NCBI GenBank assembly: GCA_040902885.1
Contig: JBBDWK010000070.1
Span: 1-20,613 of the forward strand
Source: JBBDWK01 sp040902885
Lineage (GTDB): Bacteria; Acidobacteriota; Terriglobia; Bryobacterales; Bryobacteraceae
DNA length: 20,613 nucleotides
Direction: 5' to 3'
The notes under the pieces were generated by a model that worked only from the letters and a program-made list of their open reading frames with translations, searched no databases and was not told the origin of the DNA. Position numbers and translations under genes: made by a program. Positions 1 through 8,597 of this stretch are shown piece by piece; position 1 is the first letter of the stretch; every line of letters starts with the position of its first letter.

Positions 1-21
1 CCCCGGCAATAACGAGTAATT

Positions 22-477
22 ATGGGTAAGTTTCTAAGATCTGTTTTCCTGGTGGACCTGCTCGGAGGCCTGTGGGTAACGTTCCGGAACCAGCATCCCA
101 AGTTCATCTACACGGAGCAGTATCCCGCCGAGCGCCCCCACGTGGCCGAGCGCTACCGCGGCGCTCCGCGGTTGAATATCAATCCCGATAACGGCGAAAC
201 TCTTTGCATTGCCTGCAACCTCTGTGCGCTGGCATGTCCCGAGAATCTGATTGTCGTGGGCAGCGAACGGAACGAGCAGACCCGCCGCAAGGATCTGACC
301 ACGTTCATCTACGACACCTCGCGCTGCATGTTCTGCGGTCTGTGCGAAGATGCGTGCCCGGTGGATGCCCTCGAGCTGACCCAGGACTTCGAGCTGGCCA
401 GTTACACGCGCGAGGGCGCGATCTGGGACCGCCAGATGCTGGAGGAAGGCCCCAGGCCTACGCAGTATCGCTACTAA
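22..477 (+). CDS. nuoI: NADH-quinone oxidoreductase subunit I (two [4Fe-4S] ferredoxin-like subunit)
   Basis: NuoI is the peripheral-arm subunit of complex I that carries clusters N6a and N6b and passes electrons toward the quinone site. The 151-residue protein has two classic 4Fe-4S motifs: CIACNLCALACP (C62, C65, C68, C72) and CMFCGLCEDACP (C102, C105, C108, C112). Each is followed by Pro, as in 2x[4Fe-4S] ferredoxin folds. The conserved N-terminal stretch (FRNQHPKFIYTEQYP) and the segment ERYRGAPRL before the first motif are typical of NuoI. The ATG at 22 is preceded only by a weak purine stretch, and two TAA triplets lie just upstream, so the previous gene ends at or before the window edge. 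nuoJ follows after 27 bases, so the genes are probably co-transcribed. Length and motifs are complete and I see nothing odd. The family assignment is firm. Confidence 0.97.
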   Translation: MGKFLRSVFLVDLLGGLWVTFRNQHPKFIYTEQYPAERPHVAERYRGAPRLNINPDNGETLCIACNLCALACPENLIVVGSERNEQTRRKDLTTFIYDTSRCMFCGLCEDACPVDALELTQDFELASYTREGAIWDRQMLEEGPRPTQYRY

Positions 478-504
478 GACCGCCCGGTGCGCGGGAGCAA
501 GCCA

Positions 505-1020
<516 letters not shown>

Positions 1021-1021
1021 C

Positions 1022-1330
1022 GTGCATCCAATCACCACGGTTCATTACATTGCCCTAAGCGCCGCACTCCTGTTGATCGGCACGGTGGGGGTGCTTACGC
1101 GCCGGAACATCGTGATTATTCTGATGTCCATCGAGCTGGTCCTGAACGCGGTGAACATCAACCTGGTTACGTTCTCCCACCATCTGGGGAACGTGAACGG
1201 GCAGGTCTTCGCCATCTTTGTCATCACCGTTGCGGTGGCTGAAGCGGCAGTGGGCCTCGGCATCCTCATCGCGCTGTTCCGCAATAAAGAGACTGTTCTG
1301 GCGGACGAGGTGGACCTGCTCAAATGGTAA
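1022..1330 (+). CDS. nuoK: NADH-quinone oxidoreductase subunit K
   Basis: NuoK is the three-helix, Mrp/MnhC-like subunit of the proton-pumping membrane arm. The 102-residue product has the normal family length. Its two key membrane glutamates are present: E38 in MSIELVLNAVNINLV and E74 in VAEAAVGLGILIALFR, equivalent to E36 and E72 of the E. coli protein. The start chosen is the GTG at 1022, one base after the nuoJ stop, with the purine run AAGAAGAGGA inside the nuoJ end as the ribosome site. An upstream in-frame TTG at 995 would only add a tail read from the nuoJ end. The last codons overlap the nuoL ATG by 7 bases (ATGGTAA). Confidence 0.95.
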   Translation: MHPITTVHYIALSAALLLIGTVGVLTRRNIVIILMSIELVLNAVNINLVTFSHHLGNVNGQVFAIFVITVAVAEAAVGLGILIALFRNKETVLADEVDLLKW

Positions 1331-3552
1331 ATTTCCTCGATCTGATCTGGCTGATCCCGCTCTTCCCGCTGTTCGGGGCGGCGGTGATGCTGCTGCTGGG
1401 CAAGAAGCTCGATCCGCAGCCGGCGTCCGCCGTAGCGCTTGCACCGGGCATTGAACACACTCATGACCATGACGACCATCACGGCCATGGCCATTCCCAC
1501 GGTCACGATCACGATCATGGCCACGATCACGACCACGATCACGACCATGGTCACGGTCACGGCGGCGGTATGCGCGCTCTGGTGAGTCTGCTTTGCCCGG
1601 GCATGGTGCTCCTCTCATTCATCTTTTCCCTGGGCGCGGTGATACAGCTAGCCGGGAGCGCGGAGCGCCTGCATGAAGTCCGCCAGTTCACCTGGCTGGC
1701 CGGCCTCCCGTTCCATACGCTTAGCGGCAGGCTCGCGACCTTCACTGCCGACTGGGGTTTCCTGCTCGACCCGCTCAGCTCGATCATGATCCTGGTGATC
1801 ACCGGCATCGGCTTCCTCATCCATGTCTATTCCACCGGCTACATGGGACACGAGGCCGGTTTCTACCGGTTTTTCGGTTACCTGAACCTGTTCGTCTTCT
1901 TCATGCTGATGCTGGTGCTGGCGAACAATTACACGCTGCTGTTCGTCGGCTGGGAGGGCGTGGGCCTTTGCAGCTACCTGCTGATCGGCTTCTACTTCCA
2001 TAAAAAATCCGCCGCGGATGCCGGCAAAAAGGCCTTCATCGTCAATCGCATCGGCGACGCCGGATTCATTCTCGGCATGCTCCTGATGTTCGCCGTGCTC
2101 GGTACCGTGCGCTTCGTCGAAGTCAACGATCTGCTGCGCGGCGGCCAGTTTCCCGTGGAGACCGGCTTCGGCGTGTTGAGCGCCATGGCACTGCTGCTCT
2201 TCATCGGCGCAACCGGCAAGTCCGCGCAATTCCCCTTGTACGTCTGGCTGCCGGACGCCATGGAAGGCCCCACCCCGGTCTCCGCGCTCATCCACGCAGC
2301 GACCATGGTCACCGCGGGCGTCTACATGGTGGCGCGCTCCAGCGCTTTGTTTGTTCTGACTCCGGAGACTTCAACCATCGTGGCGGTCGTCGGCGCGTTC
2401 ACCGCCATTCTCGCGGCGTCCATCGGCCTGGTTCAGTACGACATCAAGCGCGTTCTTGCCTACTCCACGGTGAGTCAGCTCGGCTATATGGTCCTCGCGC
2501 TGGGCGTGGGCGCGTACTGGGTGGCCGTGTTTCACCTCTTTACGCACGCGTTCTTCAAGGCCCTGCTCTTTCTCGGCTCGGGCAGCGTGATTCATGCCAT
2601 GTCCGGTGAGCAGGACATGCGCTACATGGGAGCGCTCAAGGACAAAATTCCCGTCACCCACCGCACCATGTTCATCGGTTCCGTCGCCATTGCCGGCATT
2701 CCGGGCCTCGCCGGATTCTTCTCAAAAGACGAGATTCTCTGGCAAACCTGGAGTTCGCCTTTGGGTTCGCAGGCACTCTTCGTGGTGGGTTTGGTAACCG
2801 CTGGCATGACCGCCTTCTACATGTGGCGGCTCATGAACATGACCTTCTACGGCAAATCCCGCGTGTCGCCGGAAGTGGAAGCGCACATTCACGAATCGCC
2901 CAGGACCATGACCATTCCGCTCCAGGTGCTCGCTCTAGGCAGCGTGCTGGCCGGCTGGATCGGCGTGCCGAAGCTTTGGGCGATCTTTCCCGATTCGCCG
3001 TTCCGTCTTTTCGAGCACTGGCTCGAGCCGGTCTTCGCTACGCACGCGGCTGCCGGACACGCAGCGGAGGCCGCGCACCACGATACCAGCGTCGAATGGC
3101 TTCTCATGGGCATCTCGGTGGCAGTCGCCATTACCGGCATCTACATCGCGCGCCGCTTCTACCACGACAACCCGGCGATTCCCGACCGCTTGGAACAGTC
3201 CTTCAAGCCTCTGCACACCACGCTGCTCAACAAGTGGTATCTCGACGAGATTTACGACTATTTGTTCGTCAACGGACTCGGCAAAGGCGGCGGCAGGGCG
3301 TTCGGAACGTTTGACCGCAACGTGGTGGATGGGGGAGTGAACGGCGCCGGATGGCTCACGCGCTTCTCCTCCAGCGTTTCGATATGGTGGGACACCTGGA
3401 TCATTGACGGCGCCGTGCGGTTCGCCAGCTTCGCCGTGAAGATTTCATCCTATCCCGTGCGCATCCTGCAAACCGGGCAGGTTCAGGCTTATGCGCTCTT
3501 CATGGTGCTGGGCGCGGCCCTGTTCTTCGGATATTACATGGTGGGGAGGTAG
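1324..3552 (+). CDS. nuoL: NADH-quinone oxidoreductase subunit L with His-rich insert
   Basis: NuoL is the distal antiporter-like proton-channel subunit of complex I, with the long lateral helix at its C-terminus. The product is 742 residues, longer than the roughly 610-670 usual for the family. Key residues are seen: the TM5 glutamate E211 in LLFVGWEGVGLCSYLLIGF and the TM7 lysine K299 in GATGKSAQFPLYVWLPDAM. The segment EGPTPVSALIHAATMVTAGVYM is the hallmark of the family. The C-terminus (residues 620-742) contains the amphipathic/lateral-helix region and a last TM segment. Residues 44-80, between TM1 and TM2, form a His/Asp/Gly insert with 18 histidines in 37 residues. It is in frame, so the gene is intact. 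A second, milder His cluster lies in the loop near residues 575-590. The ATG overlaps the nuoK stop, and nuoM follows after two bases. Confidence 0.96.
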   Translation: MVNFLDLIWLIPLFPLFGAAVMLLLGKKLDPQPASAVALAPGIEHTHDHDDHHGHGHSHGHDHDHGHDHDHDHDHGHGHGGGMRALVSLLCPGMVLLSFIFSLGAVIQLAGSAERLHEVRQFTWLAGLPFHTLSGRLATFTADWGFLLDPLSSIMILVITGIGFLIHVYSTGYMGHEAGFYRFFGYLNLFVFFMLMLVLANNYTLLFVGWEGVGLCSYLLIGFYFHKKSAADAGKKAFIVNRIGDAGFILGMLLMFAVLGTVRFVEVNDLLRGGQFPVETGFGVLSAMALLLFIGATGKSAQFPLYVWLPDAMEGPTPVSALIHAATMVTAGVYMVARSSALFVLTPETSTIVAVVGAFTAILAASIGLVQYDIKRVLAYSTVSQLGYMVLALGVGAYWVAVFHLFTHAFFKALLFLGSGSVIHAMSGEQDMRYMGALKDKIPVTHRTMFIGSVAIAGIPGLAGFFSKDEILWQTWSSPLGSQALFVVGLVTAGMTAFYMWRLMNMTFYGKSRVSPEVEAHIHESPRTMTIPLQVLALGSVLAGWIGVPKLWAIFPDSPFRLFEHWLEPVFATHAAAGHAAEAAHHDTSVEWLLMGISVAVAITGIYIARRFYHDNPAIPDRLEQSFKPLHTTLLNKWYLDEIYDYLFVNGLGKGGGRAFGTFDRNVVDGGVNGAGWLTRFSSSVSIWWDTWIIDGAVRFASFAVKISSYPVRILQTGQVQAYALFMVLGAALFFGYYMVGR
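1453..1569 (+). repeat. GAC/CAC/GGC-type low-complexity tract coding for the NuoL His-rich insert
   Basis: This stretch is built from alternating CAC/CAT and GAC/GAT/GGC codons, giving HD, HG and HDHD dipeptides. It contains near-repeats such as CACGATCACGACCACGAT. The mix of CAT and CAC, and of GAT and GAC, argues that it is held by selection on protein sequence or is an old expansion, and not a fresh pure microsatellite. Replication slippage is the likely origin. It stays in frame with nuoL. Confidence 0.85.
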
Positions 3553-3554
3553 TC

Positions 3555-5102
3555 ATGGACCAGCATCTGCTCAGCATCGTGCTGTTCACGCCGCTCGCCG
3601 GACTGCTAATCCTGCTGTTCATTCCTAAGGGAAGCTCGAACGTGATTCGCCTTTGGGCGAACTTCGTCGCTTTCGTTGGCTTCCTGGTCTCCCTGCCGCT
3701 GGTCTCGCGATTCGACCGTTCCCTCTCCGGCTTTCAAATGGTCGAGCGCTTCGACTGGATTCCGAGCATGGGCGTCCAGTACGCCATTGGAATCGACGGC
3801 ATCAGCCTTCTGCTCATCATGCTGACCACGGTGATGGGCTTCGTCGCCGTGCTGTCTTCCTGGAGCGCCGTCGAGGAGCGCCTGAAGGAATACTACGCGA
3901 TGTTCCTCCTGCTGCAGACGGGAATGATCGGCGTCTTCATGGCCCTCGACTTCTTCCTGTTCTACGTGTTCTGGGAGATCGTGCTGGTTCCGATGTACTT
4001 CATCATCGGAGTCTGGGGCGGCCCGCGAAAACTCTACGCGGCCATCAAGTTTTTCCTCTATACGCTGGCCGGCTCGGTGCTGATGCTGCTCGGCATCCTC
4101 ACCCTATACTTCGAGCACTTCCGCCAGTTCGGAGTCTACAGCTTCGCCATTGAAGACCTCATGCGGCTGGATCTCGCCCTGGGCACGCAGCAGTGGGTCT
4201 TCTGGGCCTTCTTTATCGGCTTCGCGATCAAAGTTCCGATGTTCCCGTTCCATACCTGGCTGCCCGACGCCCATGTGGAAGCGCCCACGGCCGGCTCGGT
4301 GATTCTGGCCGCCGTTCTGCTGAAGATGGGAACTTACGGCTTCCTGCGGTTCTCGCTGCCGCTGCTGCCGCAGGCTTCCATCCACGGCACCATCGTGCAG
4401 GTGCTGGCGGTGCTCTCCATCATCGGAATCATCTATGGTGCGCTCGTGAGCCTGATGCAGCAGGACTGGAAGAAGCTGATCGCGTACTCGTCGGTGAGCC
4501 ATCTCGGCTTCTGCACGCTCGGCATCTTCGCGCTGAATCCCAACGGCATCGCCGGCAGCATCATCCAGCAGATCAATCACGGCATCTCCACCGGGATGTT
4601 GTTCCTGATCATCGGCGTCATCTATGAGCGCCGCCACACGCGTGAGATCGCGGAGTATGGCGGCCTGGCGCACGTGATGCCGAAGTACGCCATCGTCTTC
4701 GCCATCGCCATGCTGAGCTCGGCCGGACTGCCGCTGCTCAACGGGTTCATCGGCGAGTTCACGATCCTGCAAGGCGCTTTCGAGGCCAGTTGGACGTGGG
4801 CGGCCTTCGCCGTCACCGGCGTGATCCTTGGCGCCGCCTACCTGCTCTGGCTCTATCAGCGAACCATGCTCGGTCAGATCACCAACGCGCGGAACCTGCA
4901 CCTTCCGGATCTGCGGCCGCGCGAGCTGGCGGTCTTCCTGCCGTTGATCGCCTGGGCCATCTGGATCGGCGTCTATCCGAAGCCTTATTTCGACATCCTC
5001 GAGCGGCCGGTGCAGCAGATCGTGGAGCGCGTGCGCCCCGGCTACTATCAGGGCGTCCAGGCCAGCGCGCCCCCAATCCGATCGGACGGAGGAGCCCGAT
5101 GA
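3555..5102 (+). CDS. nuoM: NADH-quinone oxidoreductase subunit M
   Basis: NuoM is the middle antiporter-like subunit of the complex I membrane arm. The 515-residue length is typical. The TM5 glutamate E141 lies in FYVFWEIVLVPMYFIIGVWGG. The TM7 lysine K226 lies in GFAIKVPMFPFHTWLPDAHVEAPTAGSVILA, which is diagnostic for NuoM as against NuoL or NuoN. Further on, LIAYSSVSHLGFCTLGIF and INHGISTGMLFLIIGVIYERRHTR are the expected TM8-TM11 landmarks. The ATG at 3555 has a strong GGGGAGG ribosome site at 3543-3549 with 5-base spacing, overlapping the nuoL end. The stop overlaps the nuoN start as ATGA. Nothing is missing. Confidence 0.97.
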   Translation: MDQHLLSIVLFTPLAGLLILLFIPKGSSNVIRLWANFVAFVGFLVSLPLVSRFDRSLSGFQMVERFDWIPSMGVQYAIGIDGISLLLIMLTTVMGFVAVLSSWSAVEERLKEYYAMFLLLQTGMIGVFMALDFFLFYVFWEIVLVPMYFIIGVWGGPRKLYAAIKFFLYTLAGSVLMLLGILTLYFEHFRQFGVYSFAIEDLMRLDLALGTQQWVFWAFFIGFAIKVPMFPFHTWLPDAHVEAPTAGSVILAAVLLKMGTYGFLRFSLPLLPQASIHGTIVQVLAVLSIIGIIYGALVSLMQQDWKKLIAYSSVSHLGFCTLGIFALNPNGIAGSIIQQINHGISTGMLFLIIGVIYERRHTREIAEYGGLAHVMPKYAIVFAIAMLSSAGLPLLNGFIGEFTILQGAFEASWTWAAFAVTGVILGAAYLLWLYQRTMLGQITNARNLHLPDLRPRELAVFLPLIAWAIWIGVYPKPYFDILERPVQQIVERVRPGYYQGVQASAPPIRSDGGAR

Positions 5103-6568
5103 GCGAGTTCTACACAACCAACGACCATTTTGTGCTTGTGCCGGCCATCATGCTGGCTCTGTTCGGCTGTGCGATCCTGCTCTTCGATTTCCTGCTGTTC
5201 CCGGATCCCAAAGACCGCAAATGGCTGCTGGGTTTCTTCATCGGCGGCCTGGCCTTCACCGGCTATGGCTTGTGGCGGCAGCAGGCTTTCCTCACGGCCA
5301 ACAGCTTGAGCGAAATTACGGCGCTCAACGGTTCGGTCACCATGGACGGCTTCGGGCTTTTCTTCAACTGGATCTTCATTGTCGCGTCGCTGATTGTCGC
5401 CATCGTCTCGTACAAGTACCTGGATATCGAAGGCGAGCATCACGGCGAATACTATGCCCTGATTCTGTTCGCGCAATGCGGCATGTTCTTTCTGGCCACG
5501 GGAACCGATCTGGTGACGCTCTTCATCGGCCTGGAGCTGATGGCCCTCTGCTTTTATGTAATGGTCGGCTTCCTGCGCGGCGAAAAGCGCTCCAATGAGG
5601 CCGCGCTGAAATACCTGCTGTTGGGCGCGTTTTCAAGCGGCTTTCTCGCGTACGGCTTTTCGCTCCTCTACGGTCTCTCCGGTTCCACCAAGCTTTCCGC
5701 CATCACCGCCGCGCTCGCCGGCCGCGATCCCTGGGACCCCATCGTGTTCTTCGCCATGGCGACCACTTCCATCGGCCTTCTGTTCAAGATCTCCGCCGTG
5801 CCGTTTCACATGTGGGCGCCCGACGCGTATGAAGGAGCCCCCACGACGGTGACCGCTTACCTTTCGGTCGCCTCCAAGGCCGCGTCCTTCGCGCTCCTGC
5901 TGCGCCTCTTTCTGGGGCCGTTTGAGTCTTTGCGGCCGACGTGGGAGCCGCTGCTGGTGGTCATCGCCATTGCCACGATGACGGTGGGAAATCTGGCCGC
6001 CATCAGCCAGACCAACATCAAGCGCCTGCTCGCGTACAGCTCCATCTCCCATGCCGGATACATGCTGCTCGGCCTGATCGCGGGTAATGAAACCGGCATC
6101 AAAGGCATCGCGGTTTACGTGCTGGTATACGCCTTCATGAATCTGGGCGCCTTCTCGGTTGTGGTGGCGCTGCGCCGCCAGGACCTCATCGGCGAGGATA
6201 TCGAGGATTTCGCGGGCCTGGCCCACCGCAGTCCCGGCTATGCGCTGCTGATGCTGGTTTTCCTGCTCTCGCTGGCCGGCATACCGCCCACGGCCGGCTT
6301 CCTCGGCAAGTACTACATCTTTCTGGCGCTGATGGAGACGGGGCATTACCTTTTGGCGGTTCTCGCCACGCTATACGTTGCGGTAGCCGTTTACTATTAC
6401 TTCCGCATTGTTCGGAGCATGTTCATCGGAGAGCAGGTGGCGAAGGCGCCGCTCGCCAGCAGCCTCGGCCTTCGCGTGGCCCTCGGCGTAAGCGGAGCGC
6501 TCACGCTGGCGATCGGAATTTACCCCGAGCCGTTCCTGCGCCTTGCGCAGACCTCGATTTTGCGATAG
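5099..6568 (+). CDS. nuoN: NADH-quinone oxidoreductase subunit N
   Basis: NuoN is the proximal antiporter-like subunit of the complex I membrane arm. The 489-residue product fits the family. The TM5 glutamate E146 is in FIGLELMALCFYVMVGF. The TM7 lysine K230 is in LLFKISAVPFHMWAPDAYEGAPTTVTAYLSVASK, the NuoN signature. LLAYSSISHAGYMLLG (TM8) and LSLAGIPPTAGFLGKYYIF (TM11-12) are also clear. The frame is open well upstream, inside nuoM, but the start is the ATG at 5099. It overlaps the nuoM TGA (ATGA) and has GGAGGAG at 5088-5094. nuoH starts 6 bases after the stop. Confidence 0.97.
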   Translation: MSEFYTTNDHFVLVPAIMLALFGCAILLFDFLLFPDPKDRKWLLGFFIGGLAFTGYGLWRQQAFLTANSLSEITALNGSVTMDGFGLFFNWIFIVASLIVAIVSYKYLDIEGEHHGEYYALILFAQCGMFFLATGTDLVTLFIGLELMALCFYVMVGFLRGEKRSNEAALKYLLLGAFSSGFLAYGFSLLYGLSGSTKLSAITAALAGRDPWDPIVFFAMATTSIGLLFKISAVPFHMWAPDAYEGAPTTVTAYLSVASKAASFALLLRLFLGPFESLRPTWEPLLVVIAIATMTVGNLAAISQTNIKRLLAYSSISHAGYMLLGLIAGNETGIKGIAVYVLVYAFMNLGAFSVVVALRRQDLIGEDIEDFAGLAHRSPGYALLMLVFLLSLAGIPPTAGFLGKYYIFLALMETGHYLLAVLATLYVAVAVYYYFRIVRSMFIGEQVAKAPLASSLGLRVALGVSGALTLAIGIYPEPFLRLAQTSILR

Positions 6569-6574
6569 ACGCCT

Positions 6575-7753
6575 ATGCAGACCGTCTTCGAGCATCCACT
6601 TTTCATACCGCTCGCGGTTACCCTCGTGGTGATCGCCGTGTTTCCCCTGATGGCCGGATACATCGTGCTGGTGGAGCGCAAAGTGCTGGCCGACTTTCAG
6701 GTCCGCCTGGGGCCCATGCGCGTCGGACCGCACGGACTGCTTCAGCCCATCGCGGACGCGCTGAAGCTCCTGCTGAAGGAAGACATCATTCCGGCCGGCG
6801 CGGACAAGACCCTATTCTGGATCGCGCCCGTCATCTCCACCGTCACCGCTCTCACCGCCTTCGCCGTACTGCCATTCAGTTCCTGGCTCTACGTGGCGGA
6901 TGTCAACGTGGGCGTGCTGGTGATCATGGCCATGTCCTCGGTGGGCATTCTCGGCATCATTCTGGGCGGCTGGTCCTCCAACAGCAACTATCCGCTGTTG
7001 GGCGCCCTGCGCAGCGCGGCGCAGCTGGTCAGCTACGAAGTGGCGCTGAGCTTCGCGCTGCTGAGCGGGCTGATGTCGGCGGGAACACTCAGCATGCAGG
7101 GCATCATTCGCGCGCAGCAGGAACGCGGTGTCTGGTTCGTCTTCGACAACTATCTGTTCATGATCGTTCCGTTCGTGGTCTACATCATCGCGGCTACGGC
7201 GGAGACCAATCGCGCGCCCTTCGATCTTCCGGAAGCCGAATCCGAGCTTGTTGCCGGCTTCCACACCGAGTACAGCGGATTCCGCTGGGCGCTTTACTTC
7301 CTCGCGGAATATGCCAACATCTTCGTGGTGTCGGCAGTGGCCGTGGTGGTCTTCTGGGGCGGCTGGTTGCGTCCGTTCCCGAGCGTCGGGTGGCTCGAGA
7401 TCCCGCTCAATTATGCGTTTCCCGCGCTGCTGCTGGCAGGCTCCGGGCTCGCCAGCCTGCCTCTTGTGAAGCGTCTGAAAGACCCAACGCAGCAGAAGGT
7501 GCTGATAGGAGCGTCGCTGCTGCTGGTCGTGCTGTCCCTTCCGTTCCTGGTTCCGGCCGTGAATGCCGCCATCATCGGTCTATTCTGGTTCATGTTCAAA
7601 ATCGCGCTGATCATCTACCTCATGATCTGGTTTCGCGGAACGTTCCCGCGCTTCCGCTACGACCAGCTCATGAACATCGGCTGGAAATACATGATCCCGA
7701 TCGGCATGGTCTCCATCATGGTGAACGCCGTGCTCGGCATGCTCCGCGCGTGA
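6575..7753 (+). CDS. nuoH: NADH-quinone oxidoreductase subunit H, placed after nuoN
   Basis: NuoH (ND1 family) forms the quinone-access chamber where the peripheral arm joins the membrane arm. The 392-residue product shows the family hallmarks. These are GYIVLVERKVLADFQVRLGPMRVGPHGLLQPIADALKLLLKED in TM1 and the following loop, AAQLVSYEVALSFALL, and the quinone-cavity loop AETNRAPFDLPEAESELVAGFHTEYSGFRWALYFLAEY with its acidic cluster. The late segment YLMIWFRGTFPRFRYDQLMNIGWKYMIP is also typical. The ATG at 6575 lies 6 bases after nuoN but lacks a good ribosome site, so translation may depend on coupling. In most nuo operons this gene lies between nuoG and nuoI; here it is at the end of the cluster. 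A terminator-like hairpin follows. Confidence 0.97.
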   Translation: MQTVFEHPLFIPLAVTLVVIAVFPLMAGYIVLVERKVLADFQVRLGPMRVGPHGLLQPIADALKLLLKEDIIPAGADKTLFWIAPVISTVTALTAFAVLPFSSWLYVADVNVGVLVIMAMSSVGILGIILGGWSSNSNYPLLGALRSAAQLVSYEVALSFALLSGLMSAGTLSMQGIIRAQQERGVWFVFDNYLFMIVPFVVYIIAATAETNRAPFDLPEAESELVAGFHTEYSGFRWALYFLAEYANIFVVSAVAVVVFWGGWLRPFPSVGWLEIPLNYAFPALLLAGSGLASLPLVKRLKDPTQQKVLIGASLLLVVLSLPFLVPAVNAAIIGLFWFMFKIALIIYLMIWFRGTFPRFRYDQLMNIGWKYMIPIGMVSIMVNAVLGMLRA

Positions 7754-7775
7754 TCCCGATTCGTTGTGAGCTGAT

Positions 7776-7858
7776 CCGCTCCCTCACGGTCGCGGCTCGG
7801 TAACGTCTTATCATCGTGCTGCCTGCAAGCTGAGCCGCGACCGTGAGGGAGCGGTTTT
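7776..7858 (+). terminator. Long perfect inverted repeat with T-run: terminator after the nuo cluster
   Basis: The arms at 7776-7798 and 7832-7854 are a perfect 23-base inverted repeat, with a 33-base middle that can pair a little further (G-T, G-C next to the stem). TTTT follows at 7855-7858. It stands between the end of nuoH (+) and the end of the DUF2461 gene (-). The T-run favours termination on the + strand; there is no matching A-run on the other side. The unusually long, perfect arms also suit a dispersed repeat that was captured as a terminator. Confidence 0.7.
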
Positions 7859-8569
7859 CTACCGGAGGAACGAGGCCGCTTTTTTCGCGGCCATCCCGAA
7901 CGGCTTGTTCAGAAATTCCACGAACGGCGTGAGCGCGCGAAAACGCTTCACGATTTCCGGGTACAGCTTCGGCGTGGTCGCGATCCCCGGATCGAGCAGC
8001 TTGTAATACAGCAGTTGCTTGTACCGCAGCAGGTCCGCCGCCGGGTGATCCTTCGCGAATCCCTTGGGCGGCCGTGTCAGCCGCTCCCCCTGTAAATCGC
8101 CCATCAAGCCGCGCAGCGTCTTCGCGTCCACGATTTCACGGAACTCCTCGTGATGTTCGGCCAGGCGGTTCCGGACCGCCAGCACGATCTCCGGCGCTGG
8201 CATGTACATTCCGGCCGCCACCTCAACCTCCTTATGGGACACGCTGAAGTAGAAACCGGACGCGGAGTGCTTTCCGAGATCTCTGCGCGGAAATACCGCC
8301 GCGATATGCGTTTTATAAGGCGTTTTATCCTTGCTGAAGCGCGTATCGCGGTAAATCCGGTAAATCGCCTTTGCCGGATCGGTCACGTAATTGGGCGCGA
8401 ACTCCATCATGTCGCGCGTCAGCGCCTCGATCAGGGCCGTCATCGAGCCTTTGACTGTTTCGTCGTAGAACGGCTTGCGTTCCTGAAACCATTCGCGCCG
8501 GTTATTCTTTTCCAAATTCTTGAAGAAGGCGACGGCCTCTCGCGGGAATCCGGGGAATCCGTTCTTCAT
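7859..8569 (-). CDS. DUF2461 family protein (TIGR02453-like)
   Basis: This 236-residue protein is recognised as the DUF2461/TIGR02453 family, whose biochemical function is unknown to me. Visible landmarks are FPREAVAFFKNLEKNNRREWFQERKPFYDE near the N-terminus, then AIYRIYRDTRFSKDKTPYKTHIAAVFPRRD, then GFYFSVSHKEVEVAAGMYMPAPE, and LRYKQLLYYKLLDP near the C-terminus. It has no signal peptide or membrane segment, so it should be cytoplasmic. The frame is open up to 8644, but the ATG at 8569 is preferred: GGAGAG lies 8 bases before it, and it gives the family-type start MKNGFPGFP. It is divergent from murB, with 28 bases between the two start codons. Its stop abuts the terminator hairpin behind nuoH. 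Confidence 0.88.
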   Translation of the reverse strand: MKNGFPGFPREAVAFFKNLEKNNRREWFQERKPFYDETVKGSMTALIEALTRDMMEFAPNYVTDPAKAIYRIYRDTRFSKDKTPYKTHIAAVFPRRDLGKHSASGFYFSVSHKEVEVAAGMYMPAPEIVLAVRNRLAEHHEEFREIVDAKTLRGLMGDLQGERLTRPPKGFAKDHPAADLLRYKQLLYYKLLDPGIATTPKLYPEIVKRFRALTPFVEFLNKPFGMAAKKAASFLR

Positions 8570-8584
8570 CCGTTGCGACTCTCC

Positions 8585-8590
8585 TATAAT
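8585..8590 (+). promoter_or_regulatory. -10 box TATAAT of murB, placed for a leaderless transcript
   Basis: A consensus TATAAT lies in the 28-base divergent gap and ends 7 bases before the murB ATG. A start site at the usual distance would fall on or next to the A of that ATG. No ribosome site is visible before murB. The candidate -35 (TTCTTC, 17 bases upstream) is weak. Confidence 0.5.
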
Positions 8591-8597
8591 CAAATTA

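Noticed and set aside
1045..1618. His/Arg/Asp-rich minus-strand frames opposite the NuoL His tract
   Set aside because: They are the mirror of the repeated His/Asp codons, with no independent start signals.
4104..5117. Long minus-strand open frame across nuoM
   Set aside because: It is a shadow of nuoM with biased, non-protein-like composition.
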